A DNA stretch of 64,000 nucleotides from Alphaproteobacteria bacterium (GTDB taxonomy: Bacteria > Pseudomonadota > Alphaproteobacteria > Rhizobiales > JAJFHC01): positions 1 to 64,000 of the forward strand of contig JAJFHD010000011.1 in assembly GCA_021775805.1 (NCBI GenBank), given 5' to 3'. The notes beneath the pieces were generated by a model that worked only from the letters and a program-made list of their open reading frames with translations, was not told the origin of the DNA and searched no databases. Shown here in pieces: positions 9,298 to 19,637 of the stretch. Each line of letters begins with the position of its first letter. The first letter of the stretch is position 1. Made by a program: the position numbers and the translations under genes.

Positions 9298-9861
9298 CTA
9301 TTCGGCGCGGCGGACATACGTTGTTTCGCTGGTGTCGACGACGATCTTCTCACCGGTAGACACAAAGGGCGGCACCATCACGCGCAAACCGTTTTCCAGA
9401 ATTGCCGGCTTGTAGGACGATGCAGCGGTCTGCCCTTTGACGGTGGGTTCGGTTTCCGTGATTTCGAGCGTCACCTGTTCGGGAAGCTGAATGCCCAGAT
9501 GCTTGCCTTCATAACTTTCGACAGTCACGATCATGCCGTCCTGCAAGAACGCCGCGCGGTCACCGACAAAGTCCGTCGCCAGCTCAATCTGTTCGTAGGT
9601 TTCCGAATCCATGAACGTGAGCATTTCGCCGTCGGCATAAAGGTACTGATAGTCTTTTTGCTCGAGGCGCACGCGTTCGACGGTTTCCGATGCCCGGAAC
9701 CGTTCATTCAGCTTGCTGCCGTCGACGAGGTTCTTCAACTCAACCTGGGCAAACGCTCCGCCCTTGCCGGGCTTGACCGCCTGTATCTTGACCGCGACCC
9801 AGAGTCCGGTCTTGTGCTGAATCACATTACCGGGACGAATTTCATTGCCGTTGATCTTCAT
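9298..9861 (-). CDS. efp: Translation elongation factor P
   Basis: Elongation factor P, 187 residues, starts [14 protein letters not shown] and has three beta-barrel domains. It enters the ribosomal E site and helps peptide-bond formation at consecutive prolines. The loop PGKGGAF contains Lys33 at the site that is modified by beta-lysylation in other bacteria; no modification gene is in the window. The start at 9861 is chosen because it fits the family and has AGAGG a few bases upstream; the open frame continues 30 codons further upstream without family support. Confidence 0.95.
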   Translation of the reverse strand: MKINGNEIRPGNVIQHKTGLWVAVKIQAVKPGKGGAFAQVELKNLVDGSKLNERFRASETVERVRLEQKDYQYLYADGEMLTFMDSETYEQIELATDFVGDRAAFLQDGMIVTVESYEGKHLGIQLPEQVTLEITETEPTVKGQTAASSYKPAILENGLRVMVPPFVSTGEKIVVDTSETTYVRRAE

Positions 9862-10108
9862 TGCGCCTCTTGGTGCCTTCGTTGGTCTACACTCTGTCCC
9901 AAACGAGCGTTCGGGGCCTGTCCGGCTCGTGTCTGATGTTGTATTCTTCAACCGGCCGGAAAGACAATCAGTTGTGTTTCAAAAAGGCCCCATTCGGGAC
10001 TTTTGCAACAAACTTCTGTCTCTGTGTGGTCATGTTTCGAGAATTCGGGCGGACCTTACCAAGTCTTGGTGTGCGTTGCACCAAAATTCAGGCGGGTTCC
10101 CTGGAAGA

Positions 10109-11074
10109 TCATTGAGTCTGGCTGCTGCCGCCCAGTTTGCTCTTTCCCTGCGGCTTTTTTGAACCGGCATTTGAGGCGCGTCCGATCCAACTGGCTACCC
10201 GTCGTTTGGCCTCGTTCTTCTCTGCGTCGTTGAGTCTGGCCAGCAGCTTGTCGCCTTCTTCTGACTTCTTGCCGCGCGAGACGGCCAGCATGTGCCATTT
10301 CGCGGCTTCGATGGCGTCCGCCTTCACGCCGATTCCAGACTCATACAACGTCGACATGTGGCTCTGGGCAAACGGATCGCCGGTATTGGCCGCCTTGAGG
10401 ACCCACTTGGCACCGATCGCCGGGTTCTTCTGGACGCCCTCGCCCTTGATGACCATGAGGCCGTAATCGATCTGCGCGACGGCATAGTTCTGTACCGCGG
10501 CCATCGAAATCAAGGTCGCGGCCTTGATGACATTTTTCTCGACACCCCAACCCCTGAGGTAGAGACGCCCCAGTGCGTATTGGGCCTCCGGTACCTTCTT
10601 TTCGGCCGCTTTCCTGAACCACTTGGCAGCACCGTCCCAGTTTGGCTCCTGACCGCCGGCGCCCATGTGGATCAGGCCGAGATTGTATTGCGCACCGAGA
10701 TGGCCCTGGATGGCTGACAATTCGAAATATTTCTTGGCGACCTCGAAATTGCGGCCTACCGACTGGCCGTCGACAAAGACGCGGCCGACGTTGTACTGGG
10801 CTTCCATGTGTCCGTCATCGGCTGCCTTCTTGAGCCACCTCAGGCCAAGATCGACGTCACGCGCGGTACCAGCGCCGCGCATGTAGAGTGCGCCCAGCAT
10901 CGCCTGTGCCCGGACGTCGCCGGTTTCTGCGGCGATTGCTGCATGGACGAAGGCGTTCTTGTAGTCCTTCTTGGACAGAGCTGCGTAGGCTTCCGCATAA
11001 CCGGCCGTCGCCGAAGATGCCTGCAACAGGCCCAGACATAAGCAGCCAAAGAAAACGGTGACGTGCCGGTTCAT
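10109..11074 (-). CDS. Secreted Sel1-repeat (TPR-like) protein
   Basis: The 321-residue protein begins with a signal peptide (about residues 1-25, ending near TAG) and then consists almost wholly of Sel1-like repeats of about 36 residues, seen as AxLGALYMRGAG, AQYNVGRVF, AQYNLGLIHM, AQYALGRLYLRGWG and similar blocks. Such repeats make protein-binding superhelices, so it is probably a periplasmic scaffold or interaction partner. Its ATG at 11074 overlaps the stop codon of the upstream ThiE-like gene (ATGA), showing translational coupling, and AAAGGA is upstream. The first ATG-like start 11 codons further upstream is not needed. The partner is unknown. Confidence 0.8.
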   Translation of the reverse strand: MNRHVTVFFGCLCLGLLQASSATAGYAEAYAALSKKDYKNAFVHAAIAAETGDVRAQAMLGALYMRGAGTARDVDLGLRWLKKAADDGHMEAQYNVGRVFVDGQSVGRNFEVAKKYFELSAIQGHLGAQYNLGLIHMGAGGQEPNWDGAAKWFRKAAEKKVPEAQYALGRLYLRGWGVEKNVIKAATLISMAAVQNYAVAQIDYGLMVIKGEGVQKNPAIGAKWVLKAANTGDPFAQSHMSTLYESGIGVKADAIEAAKWHMLAVSRGKKSEEGDKLLARLNDAEKNEAKRRVASWIGRASNAGSKKPQGKSKLGGSSQTQ

Positions 11075-11718
11075 GCGCTTTCCTTTACTCGGTCTTGAGC
11101 AATACACTGTGTGGCCAATTCGATTTTTCCAAGGATACTGCGGTCGGCCGGGTCGGACGGCACACGCAGAGCCAGGAACTCGATTGGGCTTCCGACAATC
11201 TCTTCAATGTCGTCGTTGCTCGCGGCTTCCGCGACGCAGGGAATTTCAAAAAGTTCCGCCCACCACAGAGCATCATCGAGGCCGTCGGGGTCAAATGCGA
11301 CATAGTCCGCTCCAGCCTGGCCGGCTTCCATGGCGTGATGCCGCGACCCTGCAAACGCGACGCCAACGATTGCACCATCGCCGACCGAAGACCGGACCGC
11401 CGCCATGTCTACGTTGCTGTCACTGAGGTGGACGCCGTCCGCCGATACCTGTGCAGCAAGCCCGATCGCATCTTCCACGACAACGGCGATATCCAGCGGC
11501 GCCGCCATCGCAACCAGGCGGCCTGCGGCATGCCTGAGGGCTTCTTCACTCCCATCCCCGGTGCCCAGGAGCCTGACACAGGCGAGGTCACCGGCTGCCA
11601 GAAGAGACTTGAGCGCGTCATCAGACAAGGATGTCACCGTCTCGGCGTCTATGATCAGATATAGTCTGCTTGCAGTCACGTGCCCATCCGTCTGGCTATT
11701 TTCTGGCTGTTCAGGCAA
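11071..11718 (-). CDS. ThiE-like (thiamine-phosphate synthase family) protein, probably degenerate
   Basis: The 215-residue protein has a recognisable thiamine-phosphate synthase/TenI fold: RLYLIIDAE at the first strand, DGVHLSDSN in the middle and GADYVAFDP later. Several residues expected of an active enzyme are absent. The basic residue expected after the first strands is not seen where VRLLGTGD occurs, and the threonine-rich pyrophosphate-binding loop (TxTK in the family) is replaced by DGLDD. It may therefore be a non-catalytic or altered relative. It lies in the glycolytic run behind fda and is translationally coupled to the Sel1-repeat gene, not to other thiamine genes. Confidence 0.65.
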   Translation of the reverse strand: MPEQPENSQTDGHVTASRLYLIIDAETVTSLSDDALKSLLAAGDLACVRLLGTGDGSEEALRHAAGRLVAMAAPLDIAVVVEDAIGLAAQVSADGVHLSDSNVDMAAVRSSVGDGAIVGVAFAGSRHHAMEAGQAGADYVAFDPDGLDDALWWAELFEIPCVAEAASNDDIEEIVGSPIEFLALRVPSDPADRSILGKIELATQCIAQDRVKESA

Positions 11719-11814
11719 TCGATCAGGCCCATAACCTAACCGAAATTAGGGCAGTTTGAGGGCGTGGTCCCGAACACAATCATGTCATCGGCTGTGTTGC
11801 CGGCGCCCGGCATA

Positions 11815-12834
11815 TCAAGCCGCCTGTTCCAGGTCTCTGGTCCATGCACCGCTGGCCGCCAGGCCATTCATGCGGGCACGATGAGCAAATGCAGACTGCG
11901 CGGATGCCACATTCGCGCTGTTGCCGCCCCAGGCTTTCAAGGGCGATGCCTGAAGTGCGCGGCCATAGGAGAATGTCAGGCTCCAGGGCAGGTCGAACAT
12001 GGCGTTCATGGCCGAAAGGTGTGCAGTTGCGTCTTCGTCGGACTGTCCGCCGGACAGGAAGGCAATACCGGGAACGGCAGACGGTACACAACGCCGGAGG
12101 CAACGCACGGTTTTCTCGGCTACCTCTTCAACGCCGGCCTGGACCGGGTTCAATGTGCCGGATACCACCATGTTGGGTTTGAGGACCGTGCCCTCAAGCA
12201 GAATGCGCTGTTCGCTGAGAGCGTCATAGAGAGCATTGAGGGCGGCTTCCGTCACTTCGAAGCAGCGGTCAATGTCGTGGTCGCCATCCATGATCACTTC
12301 CGGCTCGACGATCGGCACGATCCCGGCCTCCTGGGCGAGAGCGGCGTAGCGTGCCAGGGCATGGGCGTTGGCGTTGAGACAATACCGGCTCGGGATGCCG
12401 GAGCCGATGTTGATTACCGCCCGCCATTTTGCGAACCGCGCACCCAGGTCATGATATTCCGCGAACCGGTCGCGCAGACCGTCGAGGCCTTCGGTGACCA
12501 TTTCACCGGACGCTCCGGCAAGCGGCTTTGCCCCGGTGTCGACTTTGATGCCCGGCACCGCACCGGCGCTGGAGATCAATTCCACCAGCGGGGTCCCGTC
12601 GGCAGCGTTCTGGCGCAGTGTCTCGTCAAACAGAATGACGCCTGAAATGTGATCCGTCATTGCGCTGCGTGTGCGGAACAGCATCTCGCGGTAGTCGCGC
12701 CGGGAGGTTTCGGTCGATTCCGCATTTATCGAGTCAAAACGCTTCTTTATCGTGCCCGAGCTTTCGTCGGCGGCCAGTATGCCCTTGCCTTCGGCAACCA
12801 TTGCCTGTGCAATTTCTTCAAGTGTATCCCACAT
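11815..12834 (-). CDS. fda: Class I fructose-bisphosphate aldolase
   Basis: This 339-residue class I aldolase cleaves fructose 1,6-bisphosphate to two triose phosphates through a Schiff base. Family landmarks are GKGILAADESSGTIKKRF near the N terminus, the acidic pair E177/E179 in VEPEV and the Schiff-base lysine K219 in GTVLKPN. The protein is full length. It continues the minus-strand central-carbon run tkt-gap-pgk-fda, separated from pgk by a 180-base gap that could hold its own promoter. Confidence 0.93.
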   Translation of the reverse strand: MWDTLEEIAQAMVAEGKGILAADESSGTIKKRFDSINAESTETSRRDYREMLFRTRSAMTDHISGVILFDETLRQNAADGTPLVELISSAGAVPGIKVDTGAKPLAGASGEMVTEGLDGLRDRFAEYHDLGARFAKWRAVINIGSGIPSRYCLNANAHALARYAALAQEAGIVPIVEPEVIMDGDHDIDRCFEVTEAALNALYDALSEQRILLEGTVLKPNMVVSGTLNPVQAGVEEVAEKTVRCLRRCVPSAVPGIAFLSGGQSDEDATAHLSAMNAMFDLPWSLTFSYGRALQASPLKAWGGNSANVASAQSAFAHRARMNGLAASGAWTRDLEQAA

Positions 12835-13011
12835 GCGTTCCTGTCTCCGTGTTCTTTGTCCATCGTGGCGGCTATTGCGATCGCGATAACCCGTCGACCT
12901 GCCGGATCGGATTGAGGCGTTCAGAACGCTGTCCGGTTTCTCGTCAATCGGGGTTCTGCCACAGACACCCTCACCAAATCGTTTTATTCAACCACTGCTA
13001 CTCATCAACGC

Positions 13012-14217
13012 CTAGTTACTTGCACATCTCAGGATATCGACGCCTGGCAGGGGCTTGCCTTCAAGCCACTCGAGGAAAGCACCGCCGGCCGTCGAAATAT
13101 AGGAAAACCGGTCCGACACGCCAGCATTGTTCAAGGCTGCGACAGTATCACCGCCGCCGGCAACGGAAAGCAGTTTGCCTTGCGATGTCAGTTCCGCGAC
13201 GGTTTGGGCTGCGATGTTCGTCGCCCGGTCAAAGGGTGGAATTTCAAAGGCGCCGAGCGGTCCGTTCCAGACAACAGTTGCGGCTTCGGCGAACCGAGGC
13301 TTCAGGGCATCCATGCTTGCTGCACCCAGATCAAGGATCATGTCGTCCGACCCCACATCGTCGATCGTTGTGGTGCGGTGCGGTGCCTGAGCCTTGAACT
13401 CCTTTGCCACCACCACATCCACCGGCAGCACGATATCACAACGATTGACGCAGGCCGATGCCAATATGTCACGTGCCGTGTCGATCAGGTCGTGCTCGCA
13501 TAGTGAACGGCCCACATCATGACCTTTGGCTGCCAGAAAGGTATTTGCCATGGCGCCGCCGACAACGATGGCATCGACACGGGCACTGAGATTGGTCAGC
13601 AATTCCAGTTTGGTCGATATCTTGGCGCCGCCGACGACGGCAACTACCGGCCGCTCAGGCGTGTCGAGTGCGTTTGAAAGTGCCGACAGCTCGGCTTCCA
13701 TGGCACGGCCGGCGACACTTTTCAGAAGATGAGCCACCCCCTCGGTCGAGGCGTGGGCACGGTGCGCCGCGGAGAAGGCATCATTGACGTAAATGTCGCC
13801 GAGTTCTGCCAGCACGGCTGCAAATTCCGGGCTGTTCTTCTCTTCGCCGGGGGCAAATCGCGTATTCTCCATCAGCACGACATCTCCGGCTGCGAGTGCC
13901 AGAGACTTGCTTGTCGGTACGTTGTCGCGCCAATCCGTGTTTGCAAACCGCACCGGGCAGCCGAAGGCCGCTGATGCGGCCGCAGCAATCGGCTGAAGCG
14001 ACATGGCGGGCACCACATTGCCCTTGGGCCTGCCGAAATGGGACAGCAACACAACGGCCGCCCCCCGGTCTCTCAGTTCTGCAATCGTGGGTTCCGCCCG
14101 CTCTATGCGTGTTGTGTCGCGGACCGCACCATCTTCGACGGGAACATTCAGATCGACTCTCACCAGCACGGTCTTGCCGGTCACGTCGACGTCGCCGAGA
14201 GTGCGGAAGCCGCTCAT
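13012..14217 (-). CDS. pgk: Phosphoglycerate kinase
   Basis: The 401-residue enzyme transfers phosphate between 1,3-bisphosphoglycerate and ADP in glycolysis and gluconeogenesis. It shows the signature [10 protein letters not shown] near the N terminus, [14 protein letters not shown] for the nucleotide domain and a glycine-rich C-terminal segment [12 protein letters not shown]. The start at 14217 (MSGFRTLGD) matches family length; a longer frame would overlap gap. It follows gap by 22 bases and is surely in the same operon. The Shine-Dalgarno sequence is weak, consistent with coupling to gap. Confidence 0.95.
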   Translation of the reverse strand: MSGFRTLGDVDVTGKTVLVRVDLNVPVEDGAVRDTTRIERAEPTIAELRDRGAAVVLLSHFGRPKGNVVPAMSLQPIAAAASAAFGCPVRFANTDWRDNVPTSKSLALAAGDVVLMENTRFAPGEEKNSPEFAAVLAELGDIYVNDAFSAAHRAHASTEGVAHLLKSVAGRAMEAELSALSNALDTPERPVVAVVGGAKISTKLELLTNLSARVDAIVVGGAMANTFLAAKGHDVGRSLCEHDLIDTARDILASACVNRCDIVLPVDVVVAKEFKAQAPHRTTTIDDVGSDDMILDLGAASMDALKPRFAEAATVVWNGPLGAFEIPPFDRATNIAAQTVAELTSQGKLLSVAGGGDTVAALNNAGVSDRFSYISTAGGAFLEWLEGKPLPGVDILRCASN

Positions 14218-14239
14218 GTTGCGCGCGCCGGGTCGCTGA

Positions 14240-15244
14240 TCAAAGCTTGCCCATGTAGACAGCCGTGTCACTCATGCGGTTGGAAAAACCCCATTCGTTG
14301 TCATACCAGCTCAGAATGCGTACCAGTTTGCCGTCGACGATCTGTGTCTGCGTGAGATCGAAGGTAGACGACGCCGGGCGGTGATTGAAGTCGACCGATA
14401 CCAGCGCTTCGCTGTTGACATCGATAATGCCGGCGAATGCACCATTGGCAGCGTCAGTCATGGCGTTGTTGATTTCTTCAACATTGGTGTCGCGTCCAGG
14501 CACGAAGACCAGATCGACCAGGGATACATTGGGAGTCGGAATTCGCACCGACGTGCCGTCGAGCCTGCCGGCCAGTTCCGGCAGAACCAGGCCGATAGCC
14601 TTCGCCGCACCGGTTGAGGTCGGAATAACCGACATGGCGGCCGCCCTTGCGCGGCGCGGGTCGGGGTGCTCGGTGTCCACGATCCGCTGATCGCCGGTGT
14701 AGGCGTGAACCGTGGTCATGTAGCCGCGTTCAATGCCGCAAACATCGTTGAGAACCTTGGCAACGGGGGCCAGGCAATTGGTCGTGCACGAGGCATTCGA
14801 AACGACCGTGTGCTCGCTCTTCAGCTGCTCGTGGTTGACGCCGTAGACGACTGTATGGTCGGCACCGGTCGCCGGGGCGGAAACCAGCACCTTCCTGGCG
14901 CCGGCTTCCAGATGAGCCGAAGCCTTTTCCTTGCTGGCAAAGATGCCGGTGCATTCAAGCGCGATATCGACGCCGAGTCTGCCCCAGGGCAGGTCGGCCG
15001 GGTTGCGTTCCGAGCAGCATTCGATCTTGCCGGTTCCAATGTCGATGCCATTGTCGGCCACGGTGACGGTACCGGGAAAGGGTCCGTGCACGGAGTCGTA
15101 TTTGAGCAGATGGGCGCTGGTTTCAAACGGCGTCAGGTCGTTGATGGCCACGACCTCGATATCGGTGCGTCCAGACTCTGCGATGGCCCGAAGGATGTGG
15201 CGGCCAATGCGGCCGAACCCGTTGATTGCTACACGAACAGCCAT
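14240..15244 (-). CDS. gap: Glyceraldehyde-3-phosphate dehydrogenase
   Basis: This 334-residue NAD-dependent dehydrogenase has the Rossmann motif [10 protein letters not shown] at residues 8-16 and the catalytic segment SNASCTTNC with the nucleophile Cys153. It oxidises glyceraldehyde 3-phosphate to 1,3-bisphosphoglycerate. It lies between tkt (75 bases upstream) and pgk on the minus strand, the usual arrangement in this bacterial group. Nothing is unusual in length or motifs. Confidence 0.96.
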   Translation of the reverse strand: MAVRVAINGFGRIGRHILRAIAESGRTDIEVVAINDLTPFETSAHLLKYDSVHGPFPGTVTVADNGIDIGTGKIECCSERNPADLPWGRLGVDIALECTGIFASKEKASAHLEAGARKVLVSAPATGADHTVVYGVNHEQLKSEHTVVSNASCTTNCLAPVAKVLNDVCGIERGYMTTVHAYTGDQRIVDTEHPDPRRARAAAMSVIPTSTGAAKAIGLVLPELAGRLDGTSVRIPTPNVSLVDLVFVPGRDTNVEEINNAMTDAANGAFAGIIDVNSEALVSVDFNHRPASSTFDLTQTQIVDGKLVRILSWYDNEWGFSNRMSDTAVYMGKL

Positions 15245-15319
15245 TTTTGTTCTCCCGAATGCGGCGGCGGTTTACTCAGCCGTTGCCGCCTTGAATGTGT
15301 TGATGACGACCAAAAAAGC

Positions 15320-17374
15320 TTAAGCAGTGTCAGACAGCCTGGTGCGGGCGGCCTCGACCACAGCCTCGGCGGTTATTCCAAAATGTTCATACAGTTCCTG
15401 ATAGGGCGCGCTGGCGCCAAAGCCGGTCATGCCGACAAAAATGCCGTCAGAGCCGATGAACCGCTCCCATCCCATCGAGATTGCCGCTTCAATGGCAATC
15501 CGCACCGGCGCCGATCCGATGGTTTCGGTCTGGTACTGAGACGATTGTTGCCCAAACAGCTCGAAGCTCGGCACAGAGACGATGCGGGCGGGCATCCCGG
15601 CCTCATCGAGCATTGCCTTTGCCGCCACGGCGATCTCGACCTCGGAACCGGACGCGAACAACGAAACAACGGCATCTTCGGTGCTTGAGCGCAATTCGTA
15701 AGCGCCGCGTGCGCACCGGTTTTCTTCCTCGTGTTCGGTCCGCACTGCCGGCAGTTTCTGTCGGGTCAGGGCCAGCACGCTCGGTGTCTCGCGGGCTTCA
15801 AGGGCCAGCTGCCAGCACTCGGCGGTTTCAACCGCGTCGGCCGGCCGGAAGACATTGACGTTGGGAATTGCCCGCAGGCTTGCCAGATGCTCGACCGGTT
15901 GATGGGTCGGGCCGTCTTCGCCAAGTCCGATCGAGTCGTGGGTCATCACATGGATTACCCGCAGCTTCATCAGCGCTGCCAACCTGATTGCCGGGCGGCA
16001 GTAATCCGAGAACACCAGGAATGTGCCGCTATAGGGAATGAACCCGCCGTGCAGGGCAATTCCGTTCATGGCCGCGGCCATCCCATGTTCGCGCACGCCA
16101 TAATGGATGAACCGGCCCGAGAAATCGTCCGGGGTAACCGCCACCATGTCCTTGGACCTGGTGTTGTTGGACCCGGTCAGGTCGGCCGATCCGCCGATGG
16201 TTTCGGGGACAATCGCGTTTATGACATCAAGGGTGTTCTGGGAGGCATTGCGGGTCGCGAGGGCAGGCTGTTCCTTGGCAAGCTCGGCCTTGTACCGGTC
16301 GAGAGCCGCCGCGAAATCCGACGGCAGGTCGCCGCGCAGGCAACGGTCAAGTTCGGCGCGGGTCTCGGCGTCGAGTTCGCCCAGCCTTGATTCCCAGCTT
16401 TTCCGGGCCTGGCTGCTTCGCAGGCCGGAAATTCGCCAGGCATCGCGCACGTCGGACGGGATTTCAAACGGCTCGTGTTCCCAGCCCAGTTCGGTGCGGG
16501 CTGCTGCGATTTCATCATCGCCGAGAGGCGCACCATGGGCGCCGGAGGTTCCCTGCTTGTTGGGCGCACCGTATCCGATTACTGTCCGGCAGGCGATCAG
16601 GGACGGCTGATCGGTTTGTTTGGCGTTGGCAATCGCCGCGGCAATCGCCTCATGATCGTGGCCATCGATCCGGGTAACAGACCACCCGGCGGCCTCAAAT
16701 CGCTCAAGCTGATCACCGGACTCGGCAAGATCGAGAGCGCCGTCAATCGAAATGCCGTTGTCGTCAAACAGGACAATCAGTTTGGCAAGCTTCAGGTGAC
16801 CCGCGATCGAGATCGCCTCGTGGCTTATGCCCTCCATCAAGTCGCCGTCACTGGCCAGAACATAGCAATGGTGATCTGCGATATCGCTGCCGTAACGGGC
16901 CGACATCAGCCGTTCGGCAATCGCCATGCCGACACCGTTGGCGAGGCCTTGTCCCAGCGGTCCGGTCGTTGTCTCGATGCCGGTGGCATGACCGAATTCC
17001 GGGTGGCCGGCTGTCCTGGCGCCTGACTGGCGGAAGTTGCGCAACTCGTCGATTGTCATATCCTCGTAGCCGAGGAGATGAAGACAGGAGTAGAGCAGCA
17101 TCGATCCGTGACCGGCCGACAGGATAAACCGGTCGCGATCCGGCCAGTCGGGGTTTTTTGGGTCGAATTTCAGAAATTTGGTAAACAGCACGGTAGCGAT
17201 GTCGGCTGCCCCCATTGGCAGACCGGGATGTCCGGACTTGGCGCTTTGCACCGCATCCATGGACAGCGCTCGAACGGCATTTGCCATCCGTGCCAATTTT
17301 CCGTTTTCCGACTCTGAAGACGTTAGGTCGTCTGCATCTTCAACTGCAGCCGTTGCCGTTTCATTTGGTGTCAT
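15320..17374 (-). CDS. tkt: Transketolase
   Basis: The 684-residue enzyme moves two-carbon units between sugar phosphates in the pentose phosphate pathway and uses thiamine diphosphate. The N-terminal domain has the diphosphate-binding motif ending in DGDLMEG, and the middle domain has the conserved [18 protein letters not shown]. The C-terminal domain is complete. An ATG at 17374 is preferred over a TTG 17 codons upstream. About 35 residues before the conserved [12 protein letters not shown] form an acidic, probably disordered leader. It heads the minus-strand run leading into gap and pgk. Confidence 0.95.
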   Translation of the reverse strand: MTPNETATAAVEDADDLTSSESENGKLARMANAVRALSMDAVQSAKSGHPGLPMGAADIATVLFTKFLKFDPKNPDWPDRDRFILSAGHGSMLLYSCLHLLGYEDMTIDELRNFRQSGARTAGHPEFGHATGIETTTGPLGQGLANGVGMAIAERLMSARYGSDIADHHCYVLASDGDLMEGISHEAISIAGHLKLAKLIVLFDDNGISIDGALDLAESGDQLERFEAAGWSVTRIDGHDHEAIAAAIANAKQTDQPSLIACRTVIGYGAPNKQGTSGAHGAPLGDDEIAAARTELGWEHEPFEIPSDVRDAWRISGLRSSQARKSWESRLGELDAETRAELDRCLRGDLPSDFAAALDRYKAELAKEQPALATRNASQNTLDVINAIVPETIGGSADLTGSNNTRSKDMVAVTPDDFSGRFIHYGVREHGMAAAMNGIALHGGFIPYSGTFLVFSDYCRPAIRLAALMKLRVIHVMTHDSIGLGEDGPTHQPVEHLASLRAIPNVNVFRPADAVETAECWQLALEARETPSVLALTRQKLPAVRTEHEEENRCARGAYELRSSTEDAVVSLFASGSEVEIAVAAKAMLDEAGMPARIVSVPSFELFGQQSSQYQTETIGSAPVRIAIEAAISMGWERFIGSDGIFVGMTGFGASAPYQELYEHFGITAEAVVEAARTRLSDTA

Positions 17375-17647
17375 GACATTGCCGTCCGGGGCCCCTGGGA
17401 CAATTGAATTTGAACGCGGCCACAAATACCACTTGCTATTGCGGAGTCAATAAGCGACCGGCGGTTTTTGCCAAGGCGGGCCTCCGGGGTTTGATGGACC
17501 GATTTCATGTCGCCGATCTCGATCGGATGGTTGACGCTCCCGTCCGCAACCGCCTAATGTTTCTGACTGGTAGGCGGTGAACAACAAGAACAACGTGCCG
17601 CGAGGCACCACTGCAACAACAGGTTCAAATCCAGCGGCGGATGAAAT

Positions 17648-17923
17648 ATGTCGGAAAAATCAAACATGCAACTGGCGACCGAGCGGCTTGAAGCAGCGCT
17701 TCAGGGCTTCGAGGCCTCGGTTTCAAATGCCAAGGACGCTGAAAAAAAGCGGGACGCCCTCGATAAGGAACGCCAGGTTCTACTCGAAGATCGTTCAAGG
17801 CTTGCCGATGAGCTCGATGCCACGAAAGCGCGGGTCAACAAACTGGACAAGGCAAGAAGTGTGAGTGCGCGACGCGTTGGCGCAGCAATGAACAGTATTA
17901 GGGTAGCTCTGGGCAACGCGTGA
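17648..17923 (+). CDS. DUF4164 small coiled-coil protein
   Basis: The 91-residue protein is highly charged and predicted to be one long coiled coil (about residues 8-72), with a small C-terminal tail containing two helices. It resembles DUF4164 proteins, which in this bacterial group stand directly before zapA. The stop is 49 bases before the ZapA start, so the two are probably co-transcribed. A link to cell division is inferred only from this neighbourhood. The 270-base stretch between tkt and this gene holds the divergent promoters and nothing else I could recognise. Confidence 0.75.
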   Translation: MSEKSNMQLATERLEAALQGFEASVSNAKDAEKKRDALDKERQVLLEDRSRLADELDATKARVNKLDKARSVSARRVGAAMNSIRVALGNA

Positions 17924-17972
17924 TACCGCGTACATTGGTTTGATGCCCGCCCCCCAACGAAGAGTGGATTGA

Positions 17973-18338
17973 ATGCCTCAGGTAATTGTTCGCGTAAACG
18001 ACCGCCCTTACACCATGAGTTGTGATGAGGGACAGGAAGAACATCTAGCCGAACTTGCTGCTTTCCTCGACAAGGAAGTCACGGAACTGAAAAAAAGCGT
18101 GGGGCAGGTCGGCGACAGCAGGTTGCTTCTGATGGCTGGACTGGTGGTCGCAGACAGGCTTTCGGAAGCGTTGCGGAAAATCGAGACGATGCAGGAAGAA
18201 ACTGACGGCCTGAAAGATGCCCGCTCCGCGGCAGTGGACCGCGGCAAATCCATAGAGGATGCACTGGCAGACAAGTTGAATGCGGCTGCAGCGCGTATAG
18301 AAATGCTCAGCGGCGAACTCACCGCCGCCAGCCGGTAA
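17973..18338 (+). CDS. zapA: Cell division protein ZapA
   Basis: The 121-residue protein has the ZapA N-terminal domain (RVNDRPYTMSCDEGQEEHL) and a C-terminal coiled coil from about residue 60 onward. ZapA tetramers bind and bundle FtsZ filaments at midcell. Length and pattern are typical for alphaproteobacteria. It is followed after three bases by the NTF2-like gene and then by 6S RNA, the classic zapA-ssrS-fau arrangement. Confidence 0.9.
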   Translation: MPQVIVRVNDRPYTMSCDEGQEEHLAELAAFLDKEVTELKKSVGQVGDSRLLLMAGLVVADRLSEALRKIETMQEETDGLKDARSAAVDRGKSIEDALADKLNAAAARIEMLSGELTAASR

Positions 18339-18341
18339 ACG

Positions 18342-18719
18342 GTGCCGCGGGTGACAATCACCAAGAAAATCGAGACCTATCTGGAGGGCTGGCGTCTGGG
18401 CGATGGCGTCCTTAGCCTGAGCGCTACGTCATCTGAATTTTACTATGACGATCCCAATACCGGACGGATCAAACGGTCCGAGTTTGTTGAATTCGTTGAA
18501 AACTTCAAGAGTGCTGCGCGAGATCTCAACGACGGTGTACTGGCAGATCCGTTTCTGCAGTACACCGATGTGGTCGTCCAGGAAGACGGCAGAACCGCCA
18601 CCGTCTGGTGCTGGTGGCGGGCGCGGGAAACCGAGCTCCAGGGCAGTGCCTTGATCAAGGTGGCTGAGGATGGGGTGCTGAACGAACGCATTGCCTATTT
18701 TTCGCGCCTGCCGGAATGA
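18342..18719 (+). CDS. NTF2/SnoaL-like small protein
   Basis: The 125-residue protein starts with GTG three bases after the zapA stop. The pattern (a helical start with YLEGWRLGDGVLSLSATSSEF, then alternating strands with VWCWWRARE and a final FSRLPE) fits a cone-shaped NTF2-like fold of the SnoaL type. Such domains bind small ligands or act as simple isomerases and hydroxylases. No catalytic residues can be named. It is probably translated together with zapA. The fold call is tentative; it could equally be listed as a conserved hypothetical protein. Confidence 0.6.
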   Translation: MPRVTITKKIETYLEGWRLGDGVLSLSATSSEFYYDDPNTGRIKRSEFVEFVENFKSAARDLNDGVLADPFLQYTDVVVQEDGRTATVWCWWRARETELQGSALIKVAEDGVLNERIAYFSRLPE

Positions 18720-18780
18720 CCACTGATTTAGACACCTGAACAAATTGCTCTGGATTATTGCCGCTTTCGGTTCTACATAG

Positions 18781-18945
18781 GACTCGGCGGTGCTGCGCGG
18801 TTCGACCGGACATACAATCCCCGGGGCCTTACCGATTCCTTCGGGAGCTGACCCTGGCTGGAGCCGTGGTTCCTTTCATTCGGCGCCCACCTACATATGT
18901 AGGTTCCCGGGATCGAACGTCTGACGGCCGATGCGGCATCGCTTG
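18781..18945 (+). ncRNA. ssrS: 6S RNA
   Basis: The interval between zapA and its follower gene and fau holds a structured sequence resembling alphaproteobacterial 6S RNA. The arms GTTCGA (about 18809) and TCGAAC (about 18913) pair, as do the inner CCCCGGG-type and CCCGGGAT segments, leaving a large internal bubble, which is the hallmark of 6S RNA mimicking an open promoter. The region TTCCTTTCATTCGGCGCCCACCT upstream of the 3' arm is familiar from relatives. 6S RNA binds the housekeeping RNA polymerase in stationary phase. Ends are approximate to about ten bases. Confidence 0.78.
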
Positions 18946-19040
18946 CAATTTAGTCGTTTGCCTAACTGATTGCCAAATCTGGTTCTCGGGAATCAGGTGA
19001 CCCTACGCCCCTAAAGCCCTTCCGGAACCAAAGTTCGTGC

Positions 19041-19637
19041 ATGAGTGATATCCCCAAACAGAAGAGGCTGCTGCGGACCTCTGCCAAGAAACAAAGAGCG
19101 CAGGCCTTCGAGGCTCAAGGTCCTGACATCGGTACACGGCTGGCGGCCCTTGGCGGGGAGCTTGCCCAAGGTCTGAAGGCCGGGGTCGTGTCCGCCTACT
19201 ACCCTTATGAGACCGAGATCGACAGCCTGGCGCTGCTTCGCGATCTTGAGAATACCGGCTGGCAAGTTGCGTTGCCGGTTGTTGTCGGCAAAGACAAGCC
19301 ATTGGAGTTTCGTGCGTGGCGAGTCGATTCGCCGCTGGTCAATGGCGTGTTCGGAATTCCGATCCCCGATCCGGATAGCGAAGTCCTGGAACCGGATCTC
19401 CTGTTCGTTCCCATGCTTGCTTATGACAAAGGCGGTTATCGGCTTGGTTATGGTGGCGGTTTCTATGACCGTACGCTCGAGAAACTGCGGACCGAAAAAA
19501 CGGTTCACGCGATCGGATTGGCCTTTGCCGCACAACAGGTGAATGAGTGTCCGATTGATTCGTTTGATCAACCGCTTGATGGCGTGCTGACGGAAGACGG
19601 TCTGTTTATGACCGAAAAACTGGAAGGCTCGGCCTGA
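19041..19637 (+). CDS. fau: 5-formyltetrahydrofolate cyclo-ligase
   Basis: The 198-residue enzyme converts 5-formyltetrahydrofolate to 5,10-methenyltetrahydrofolate with ATP. It shows the N-terminal substrate-binding pattern KKQRAQAFEAQ and the C-terminal ATP-loop signature YRLGYGGGFYDRTL. Its position just after 6S RNA is the widespread ssrS-fau arrangement, and it may be carried on a transcript processed from 6S RNA. The stop codon overlaps the start of the next gene by one base (TGATG). Confidence 0.93.
   Translation: MSDIPKQKRLLRTSAKKQRAQAFEAQGPDIGTRLAALGGELAQGLKAGVVSAYYPYETEIDSLALLRDLENTGWQVALPVVVGKDKPLEFRAWRVDSPLVNGVFGIPIPDPDSEVLEPDLLFVPMLAYDKGGYRLGYGGGFYDRTLEKLRTEKTVHAIGLAFAAQQVNECPIDSFDQPLDGVLTEDGLFMTEKLEGSA

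Noticed and set aside
18758..19000. 80-codon open frame over the 6S RNA
   Set aside because: It runs through the structured 6S RNA and has no protein similarity.
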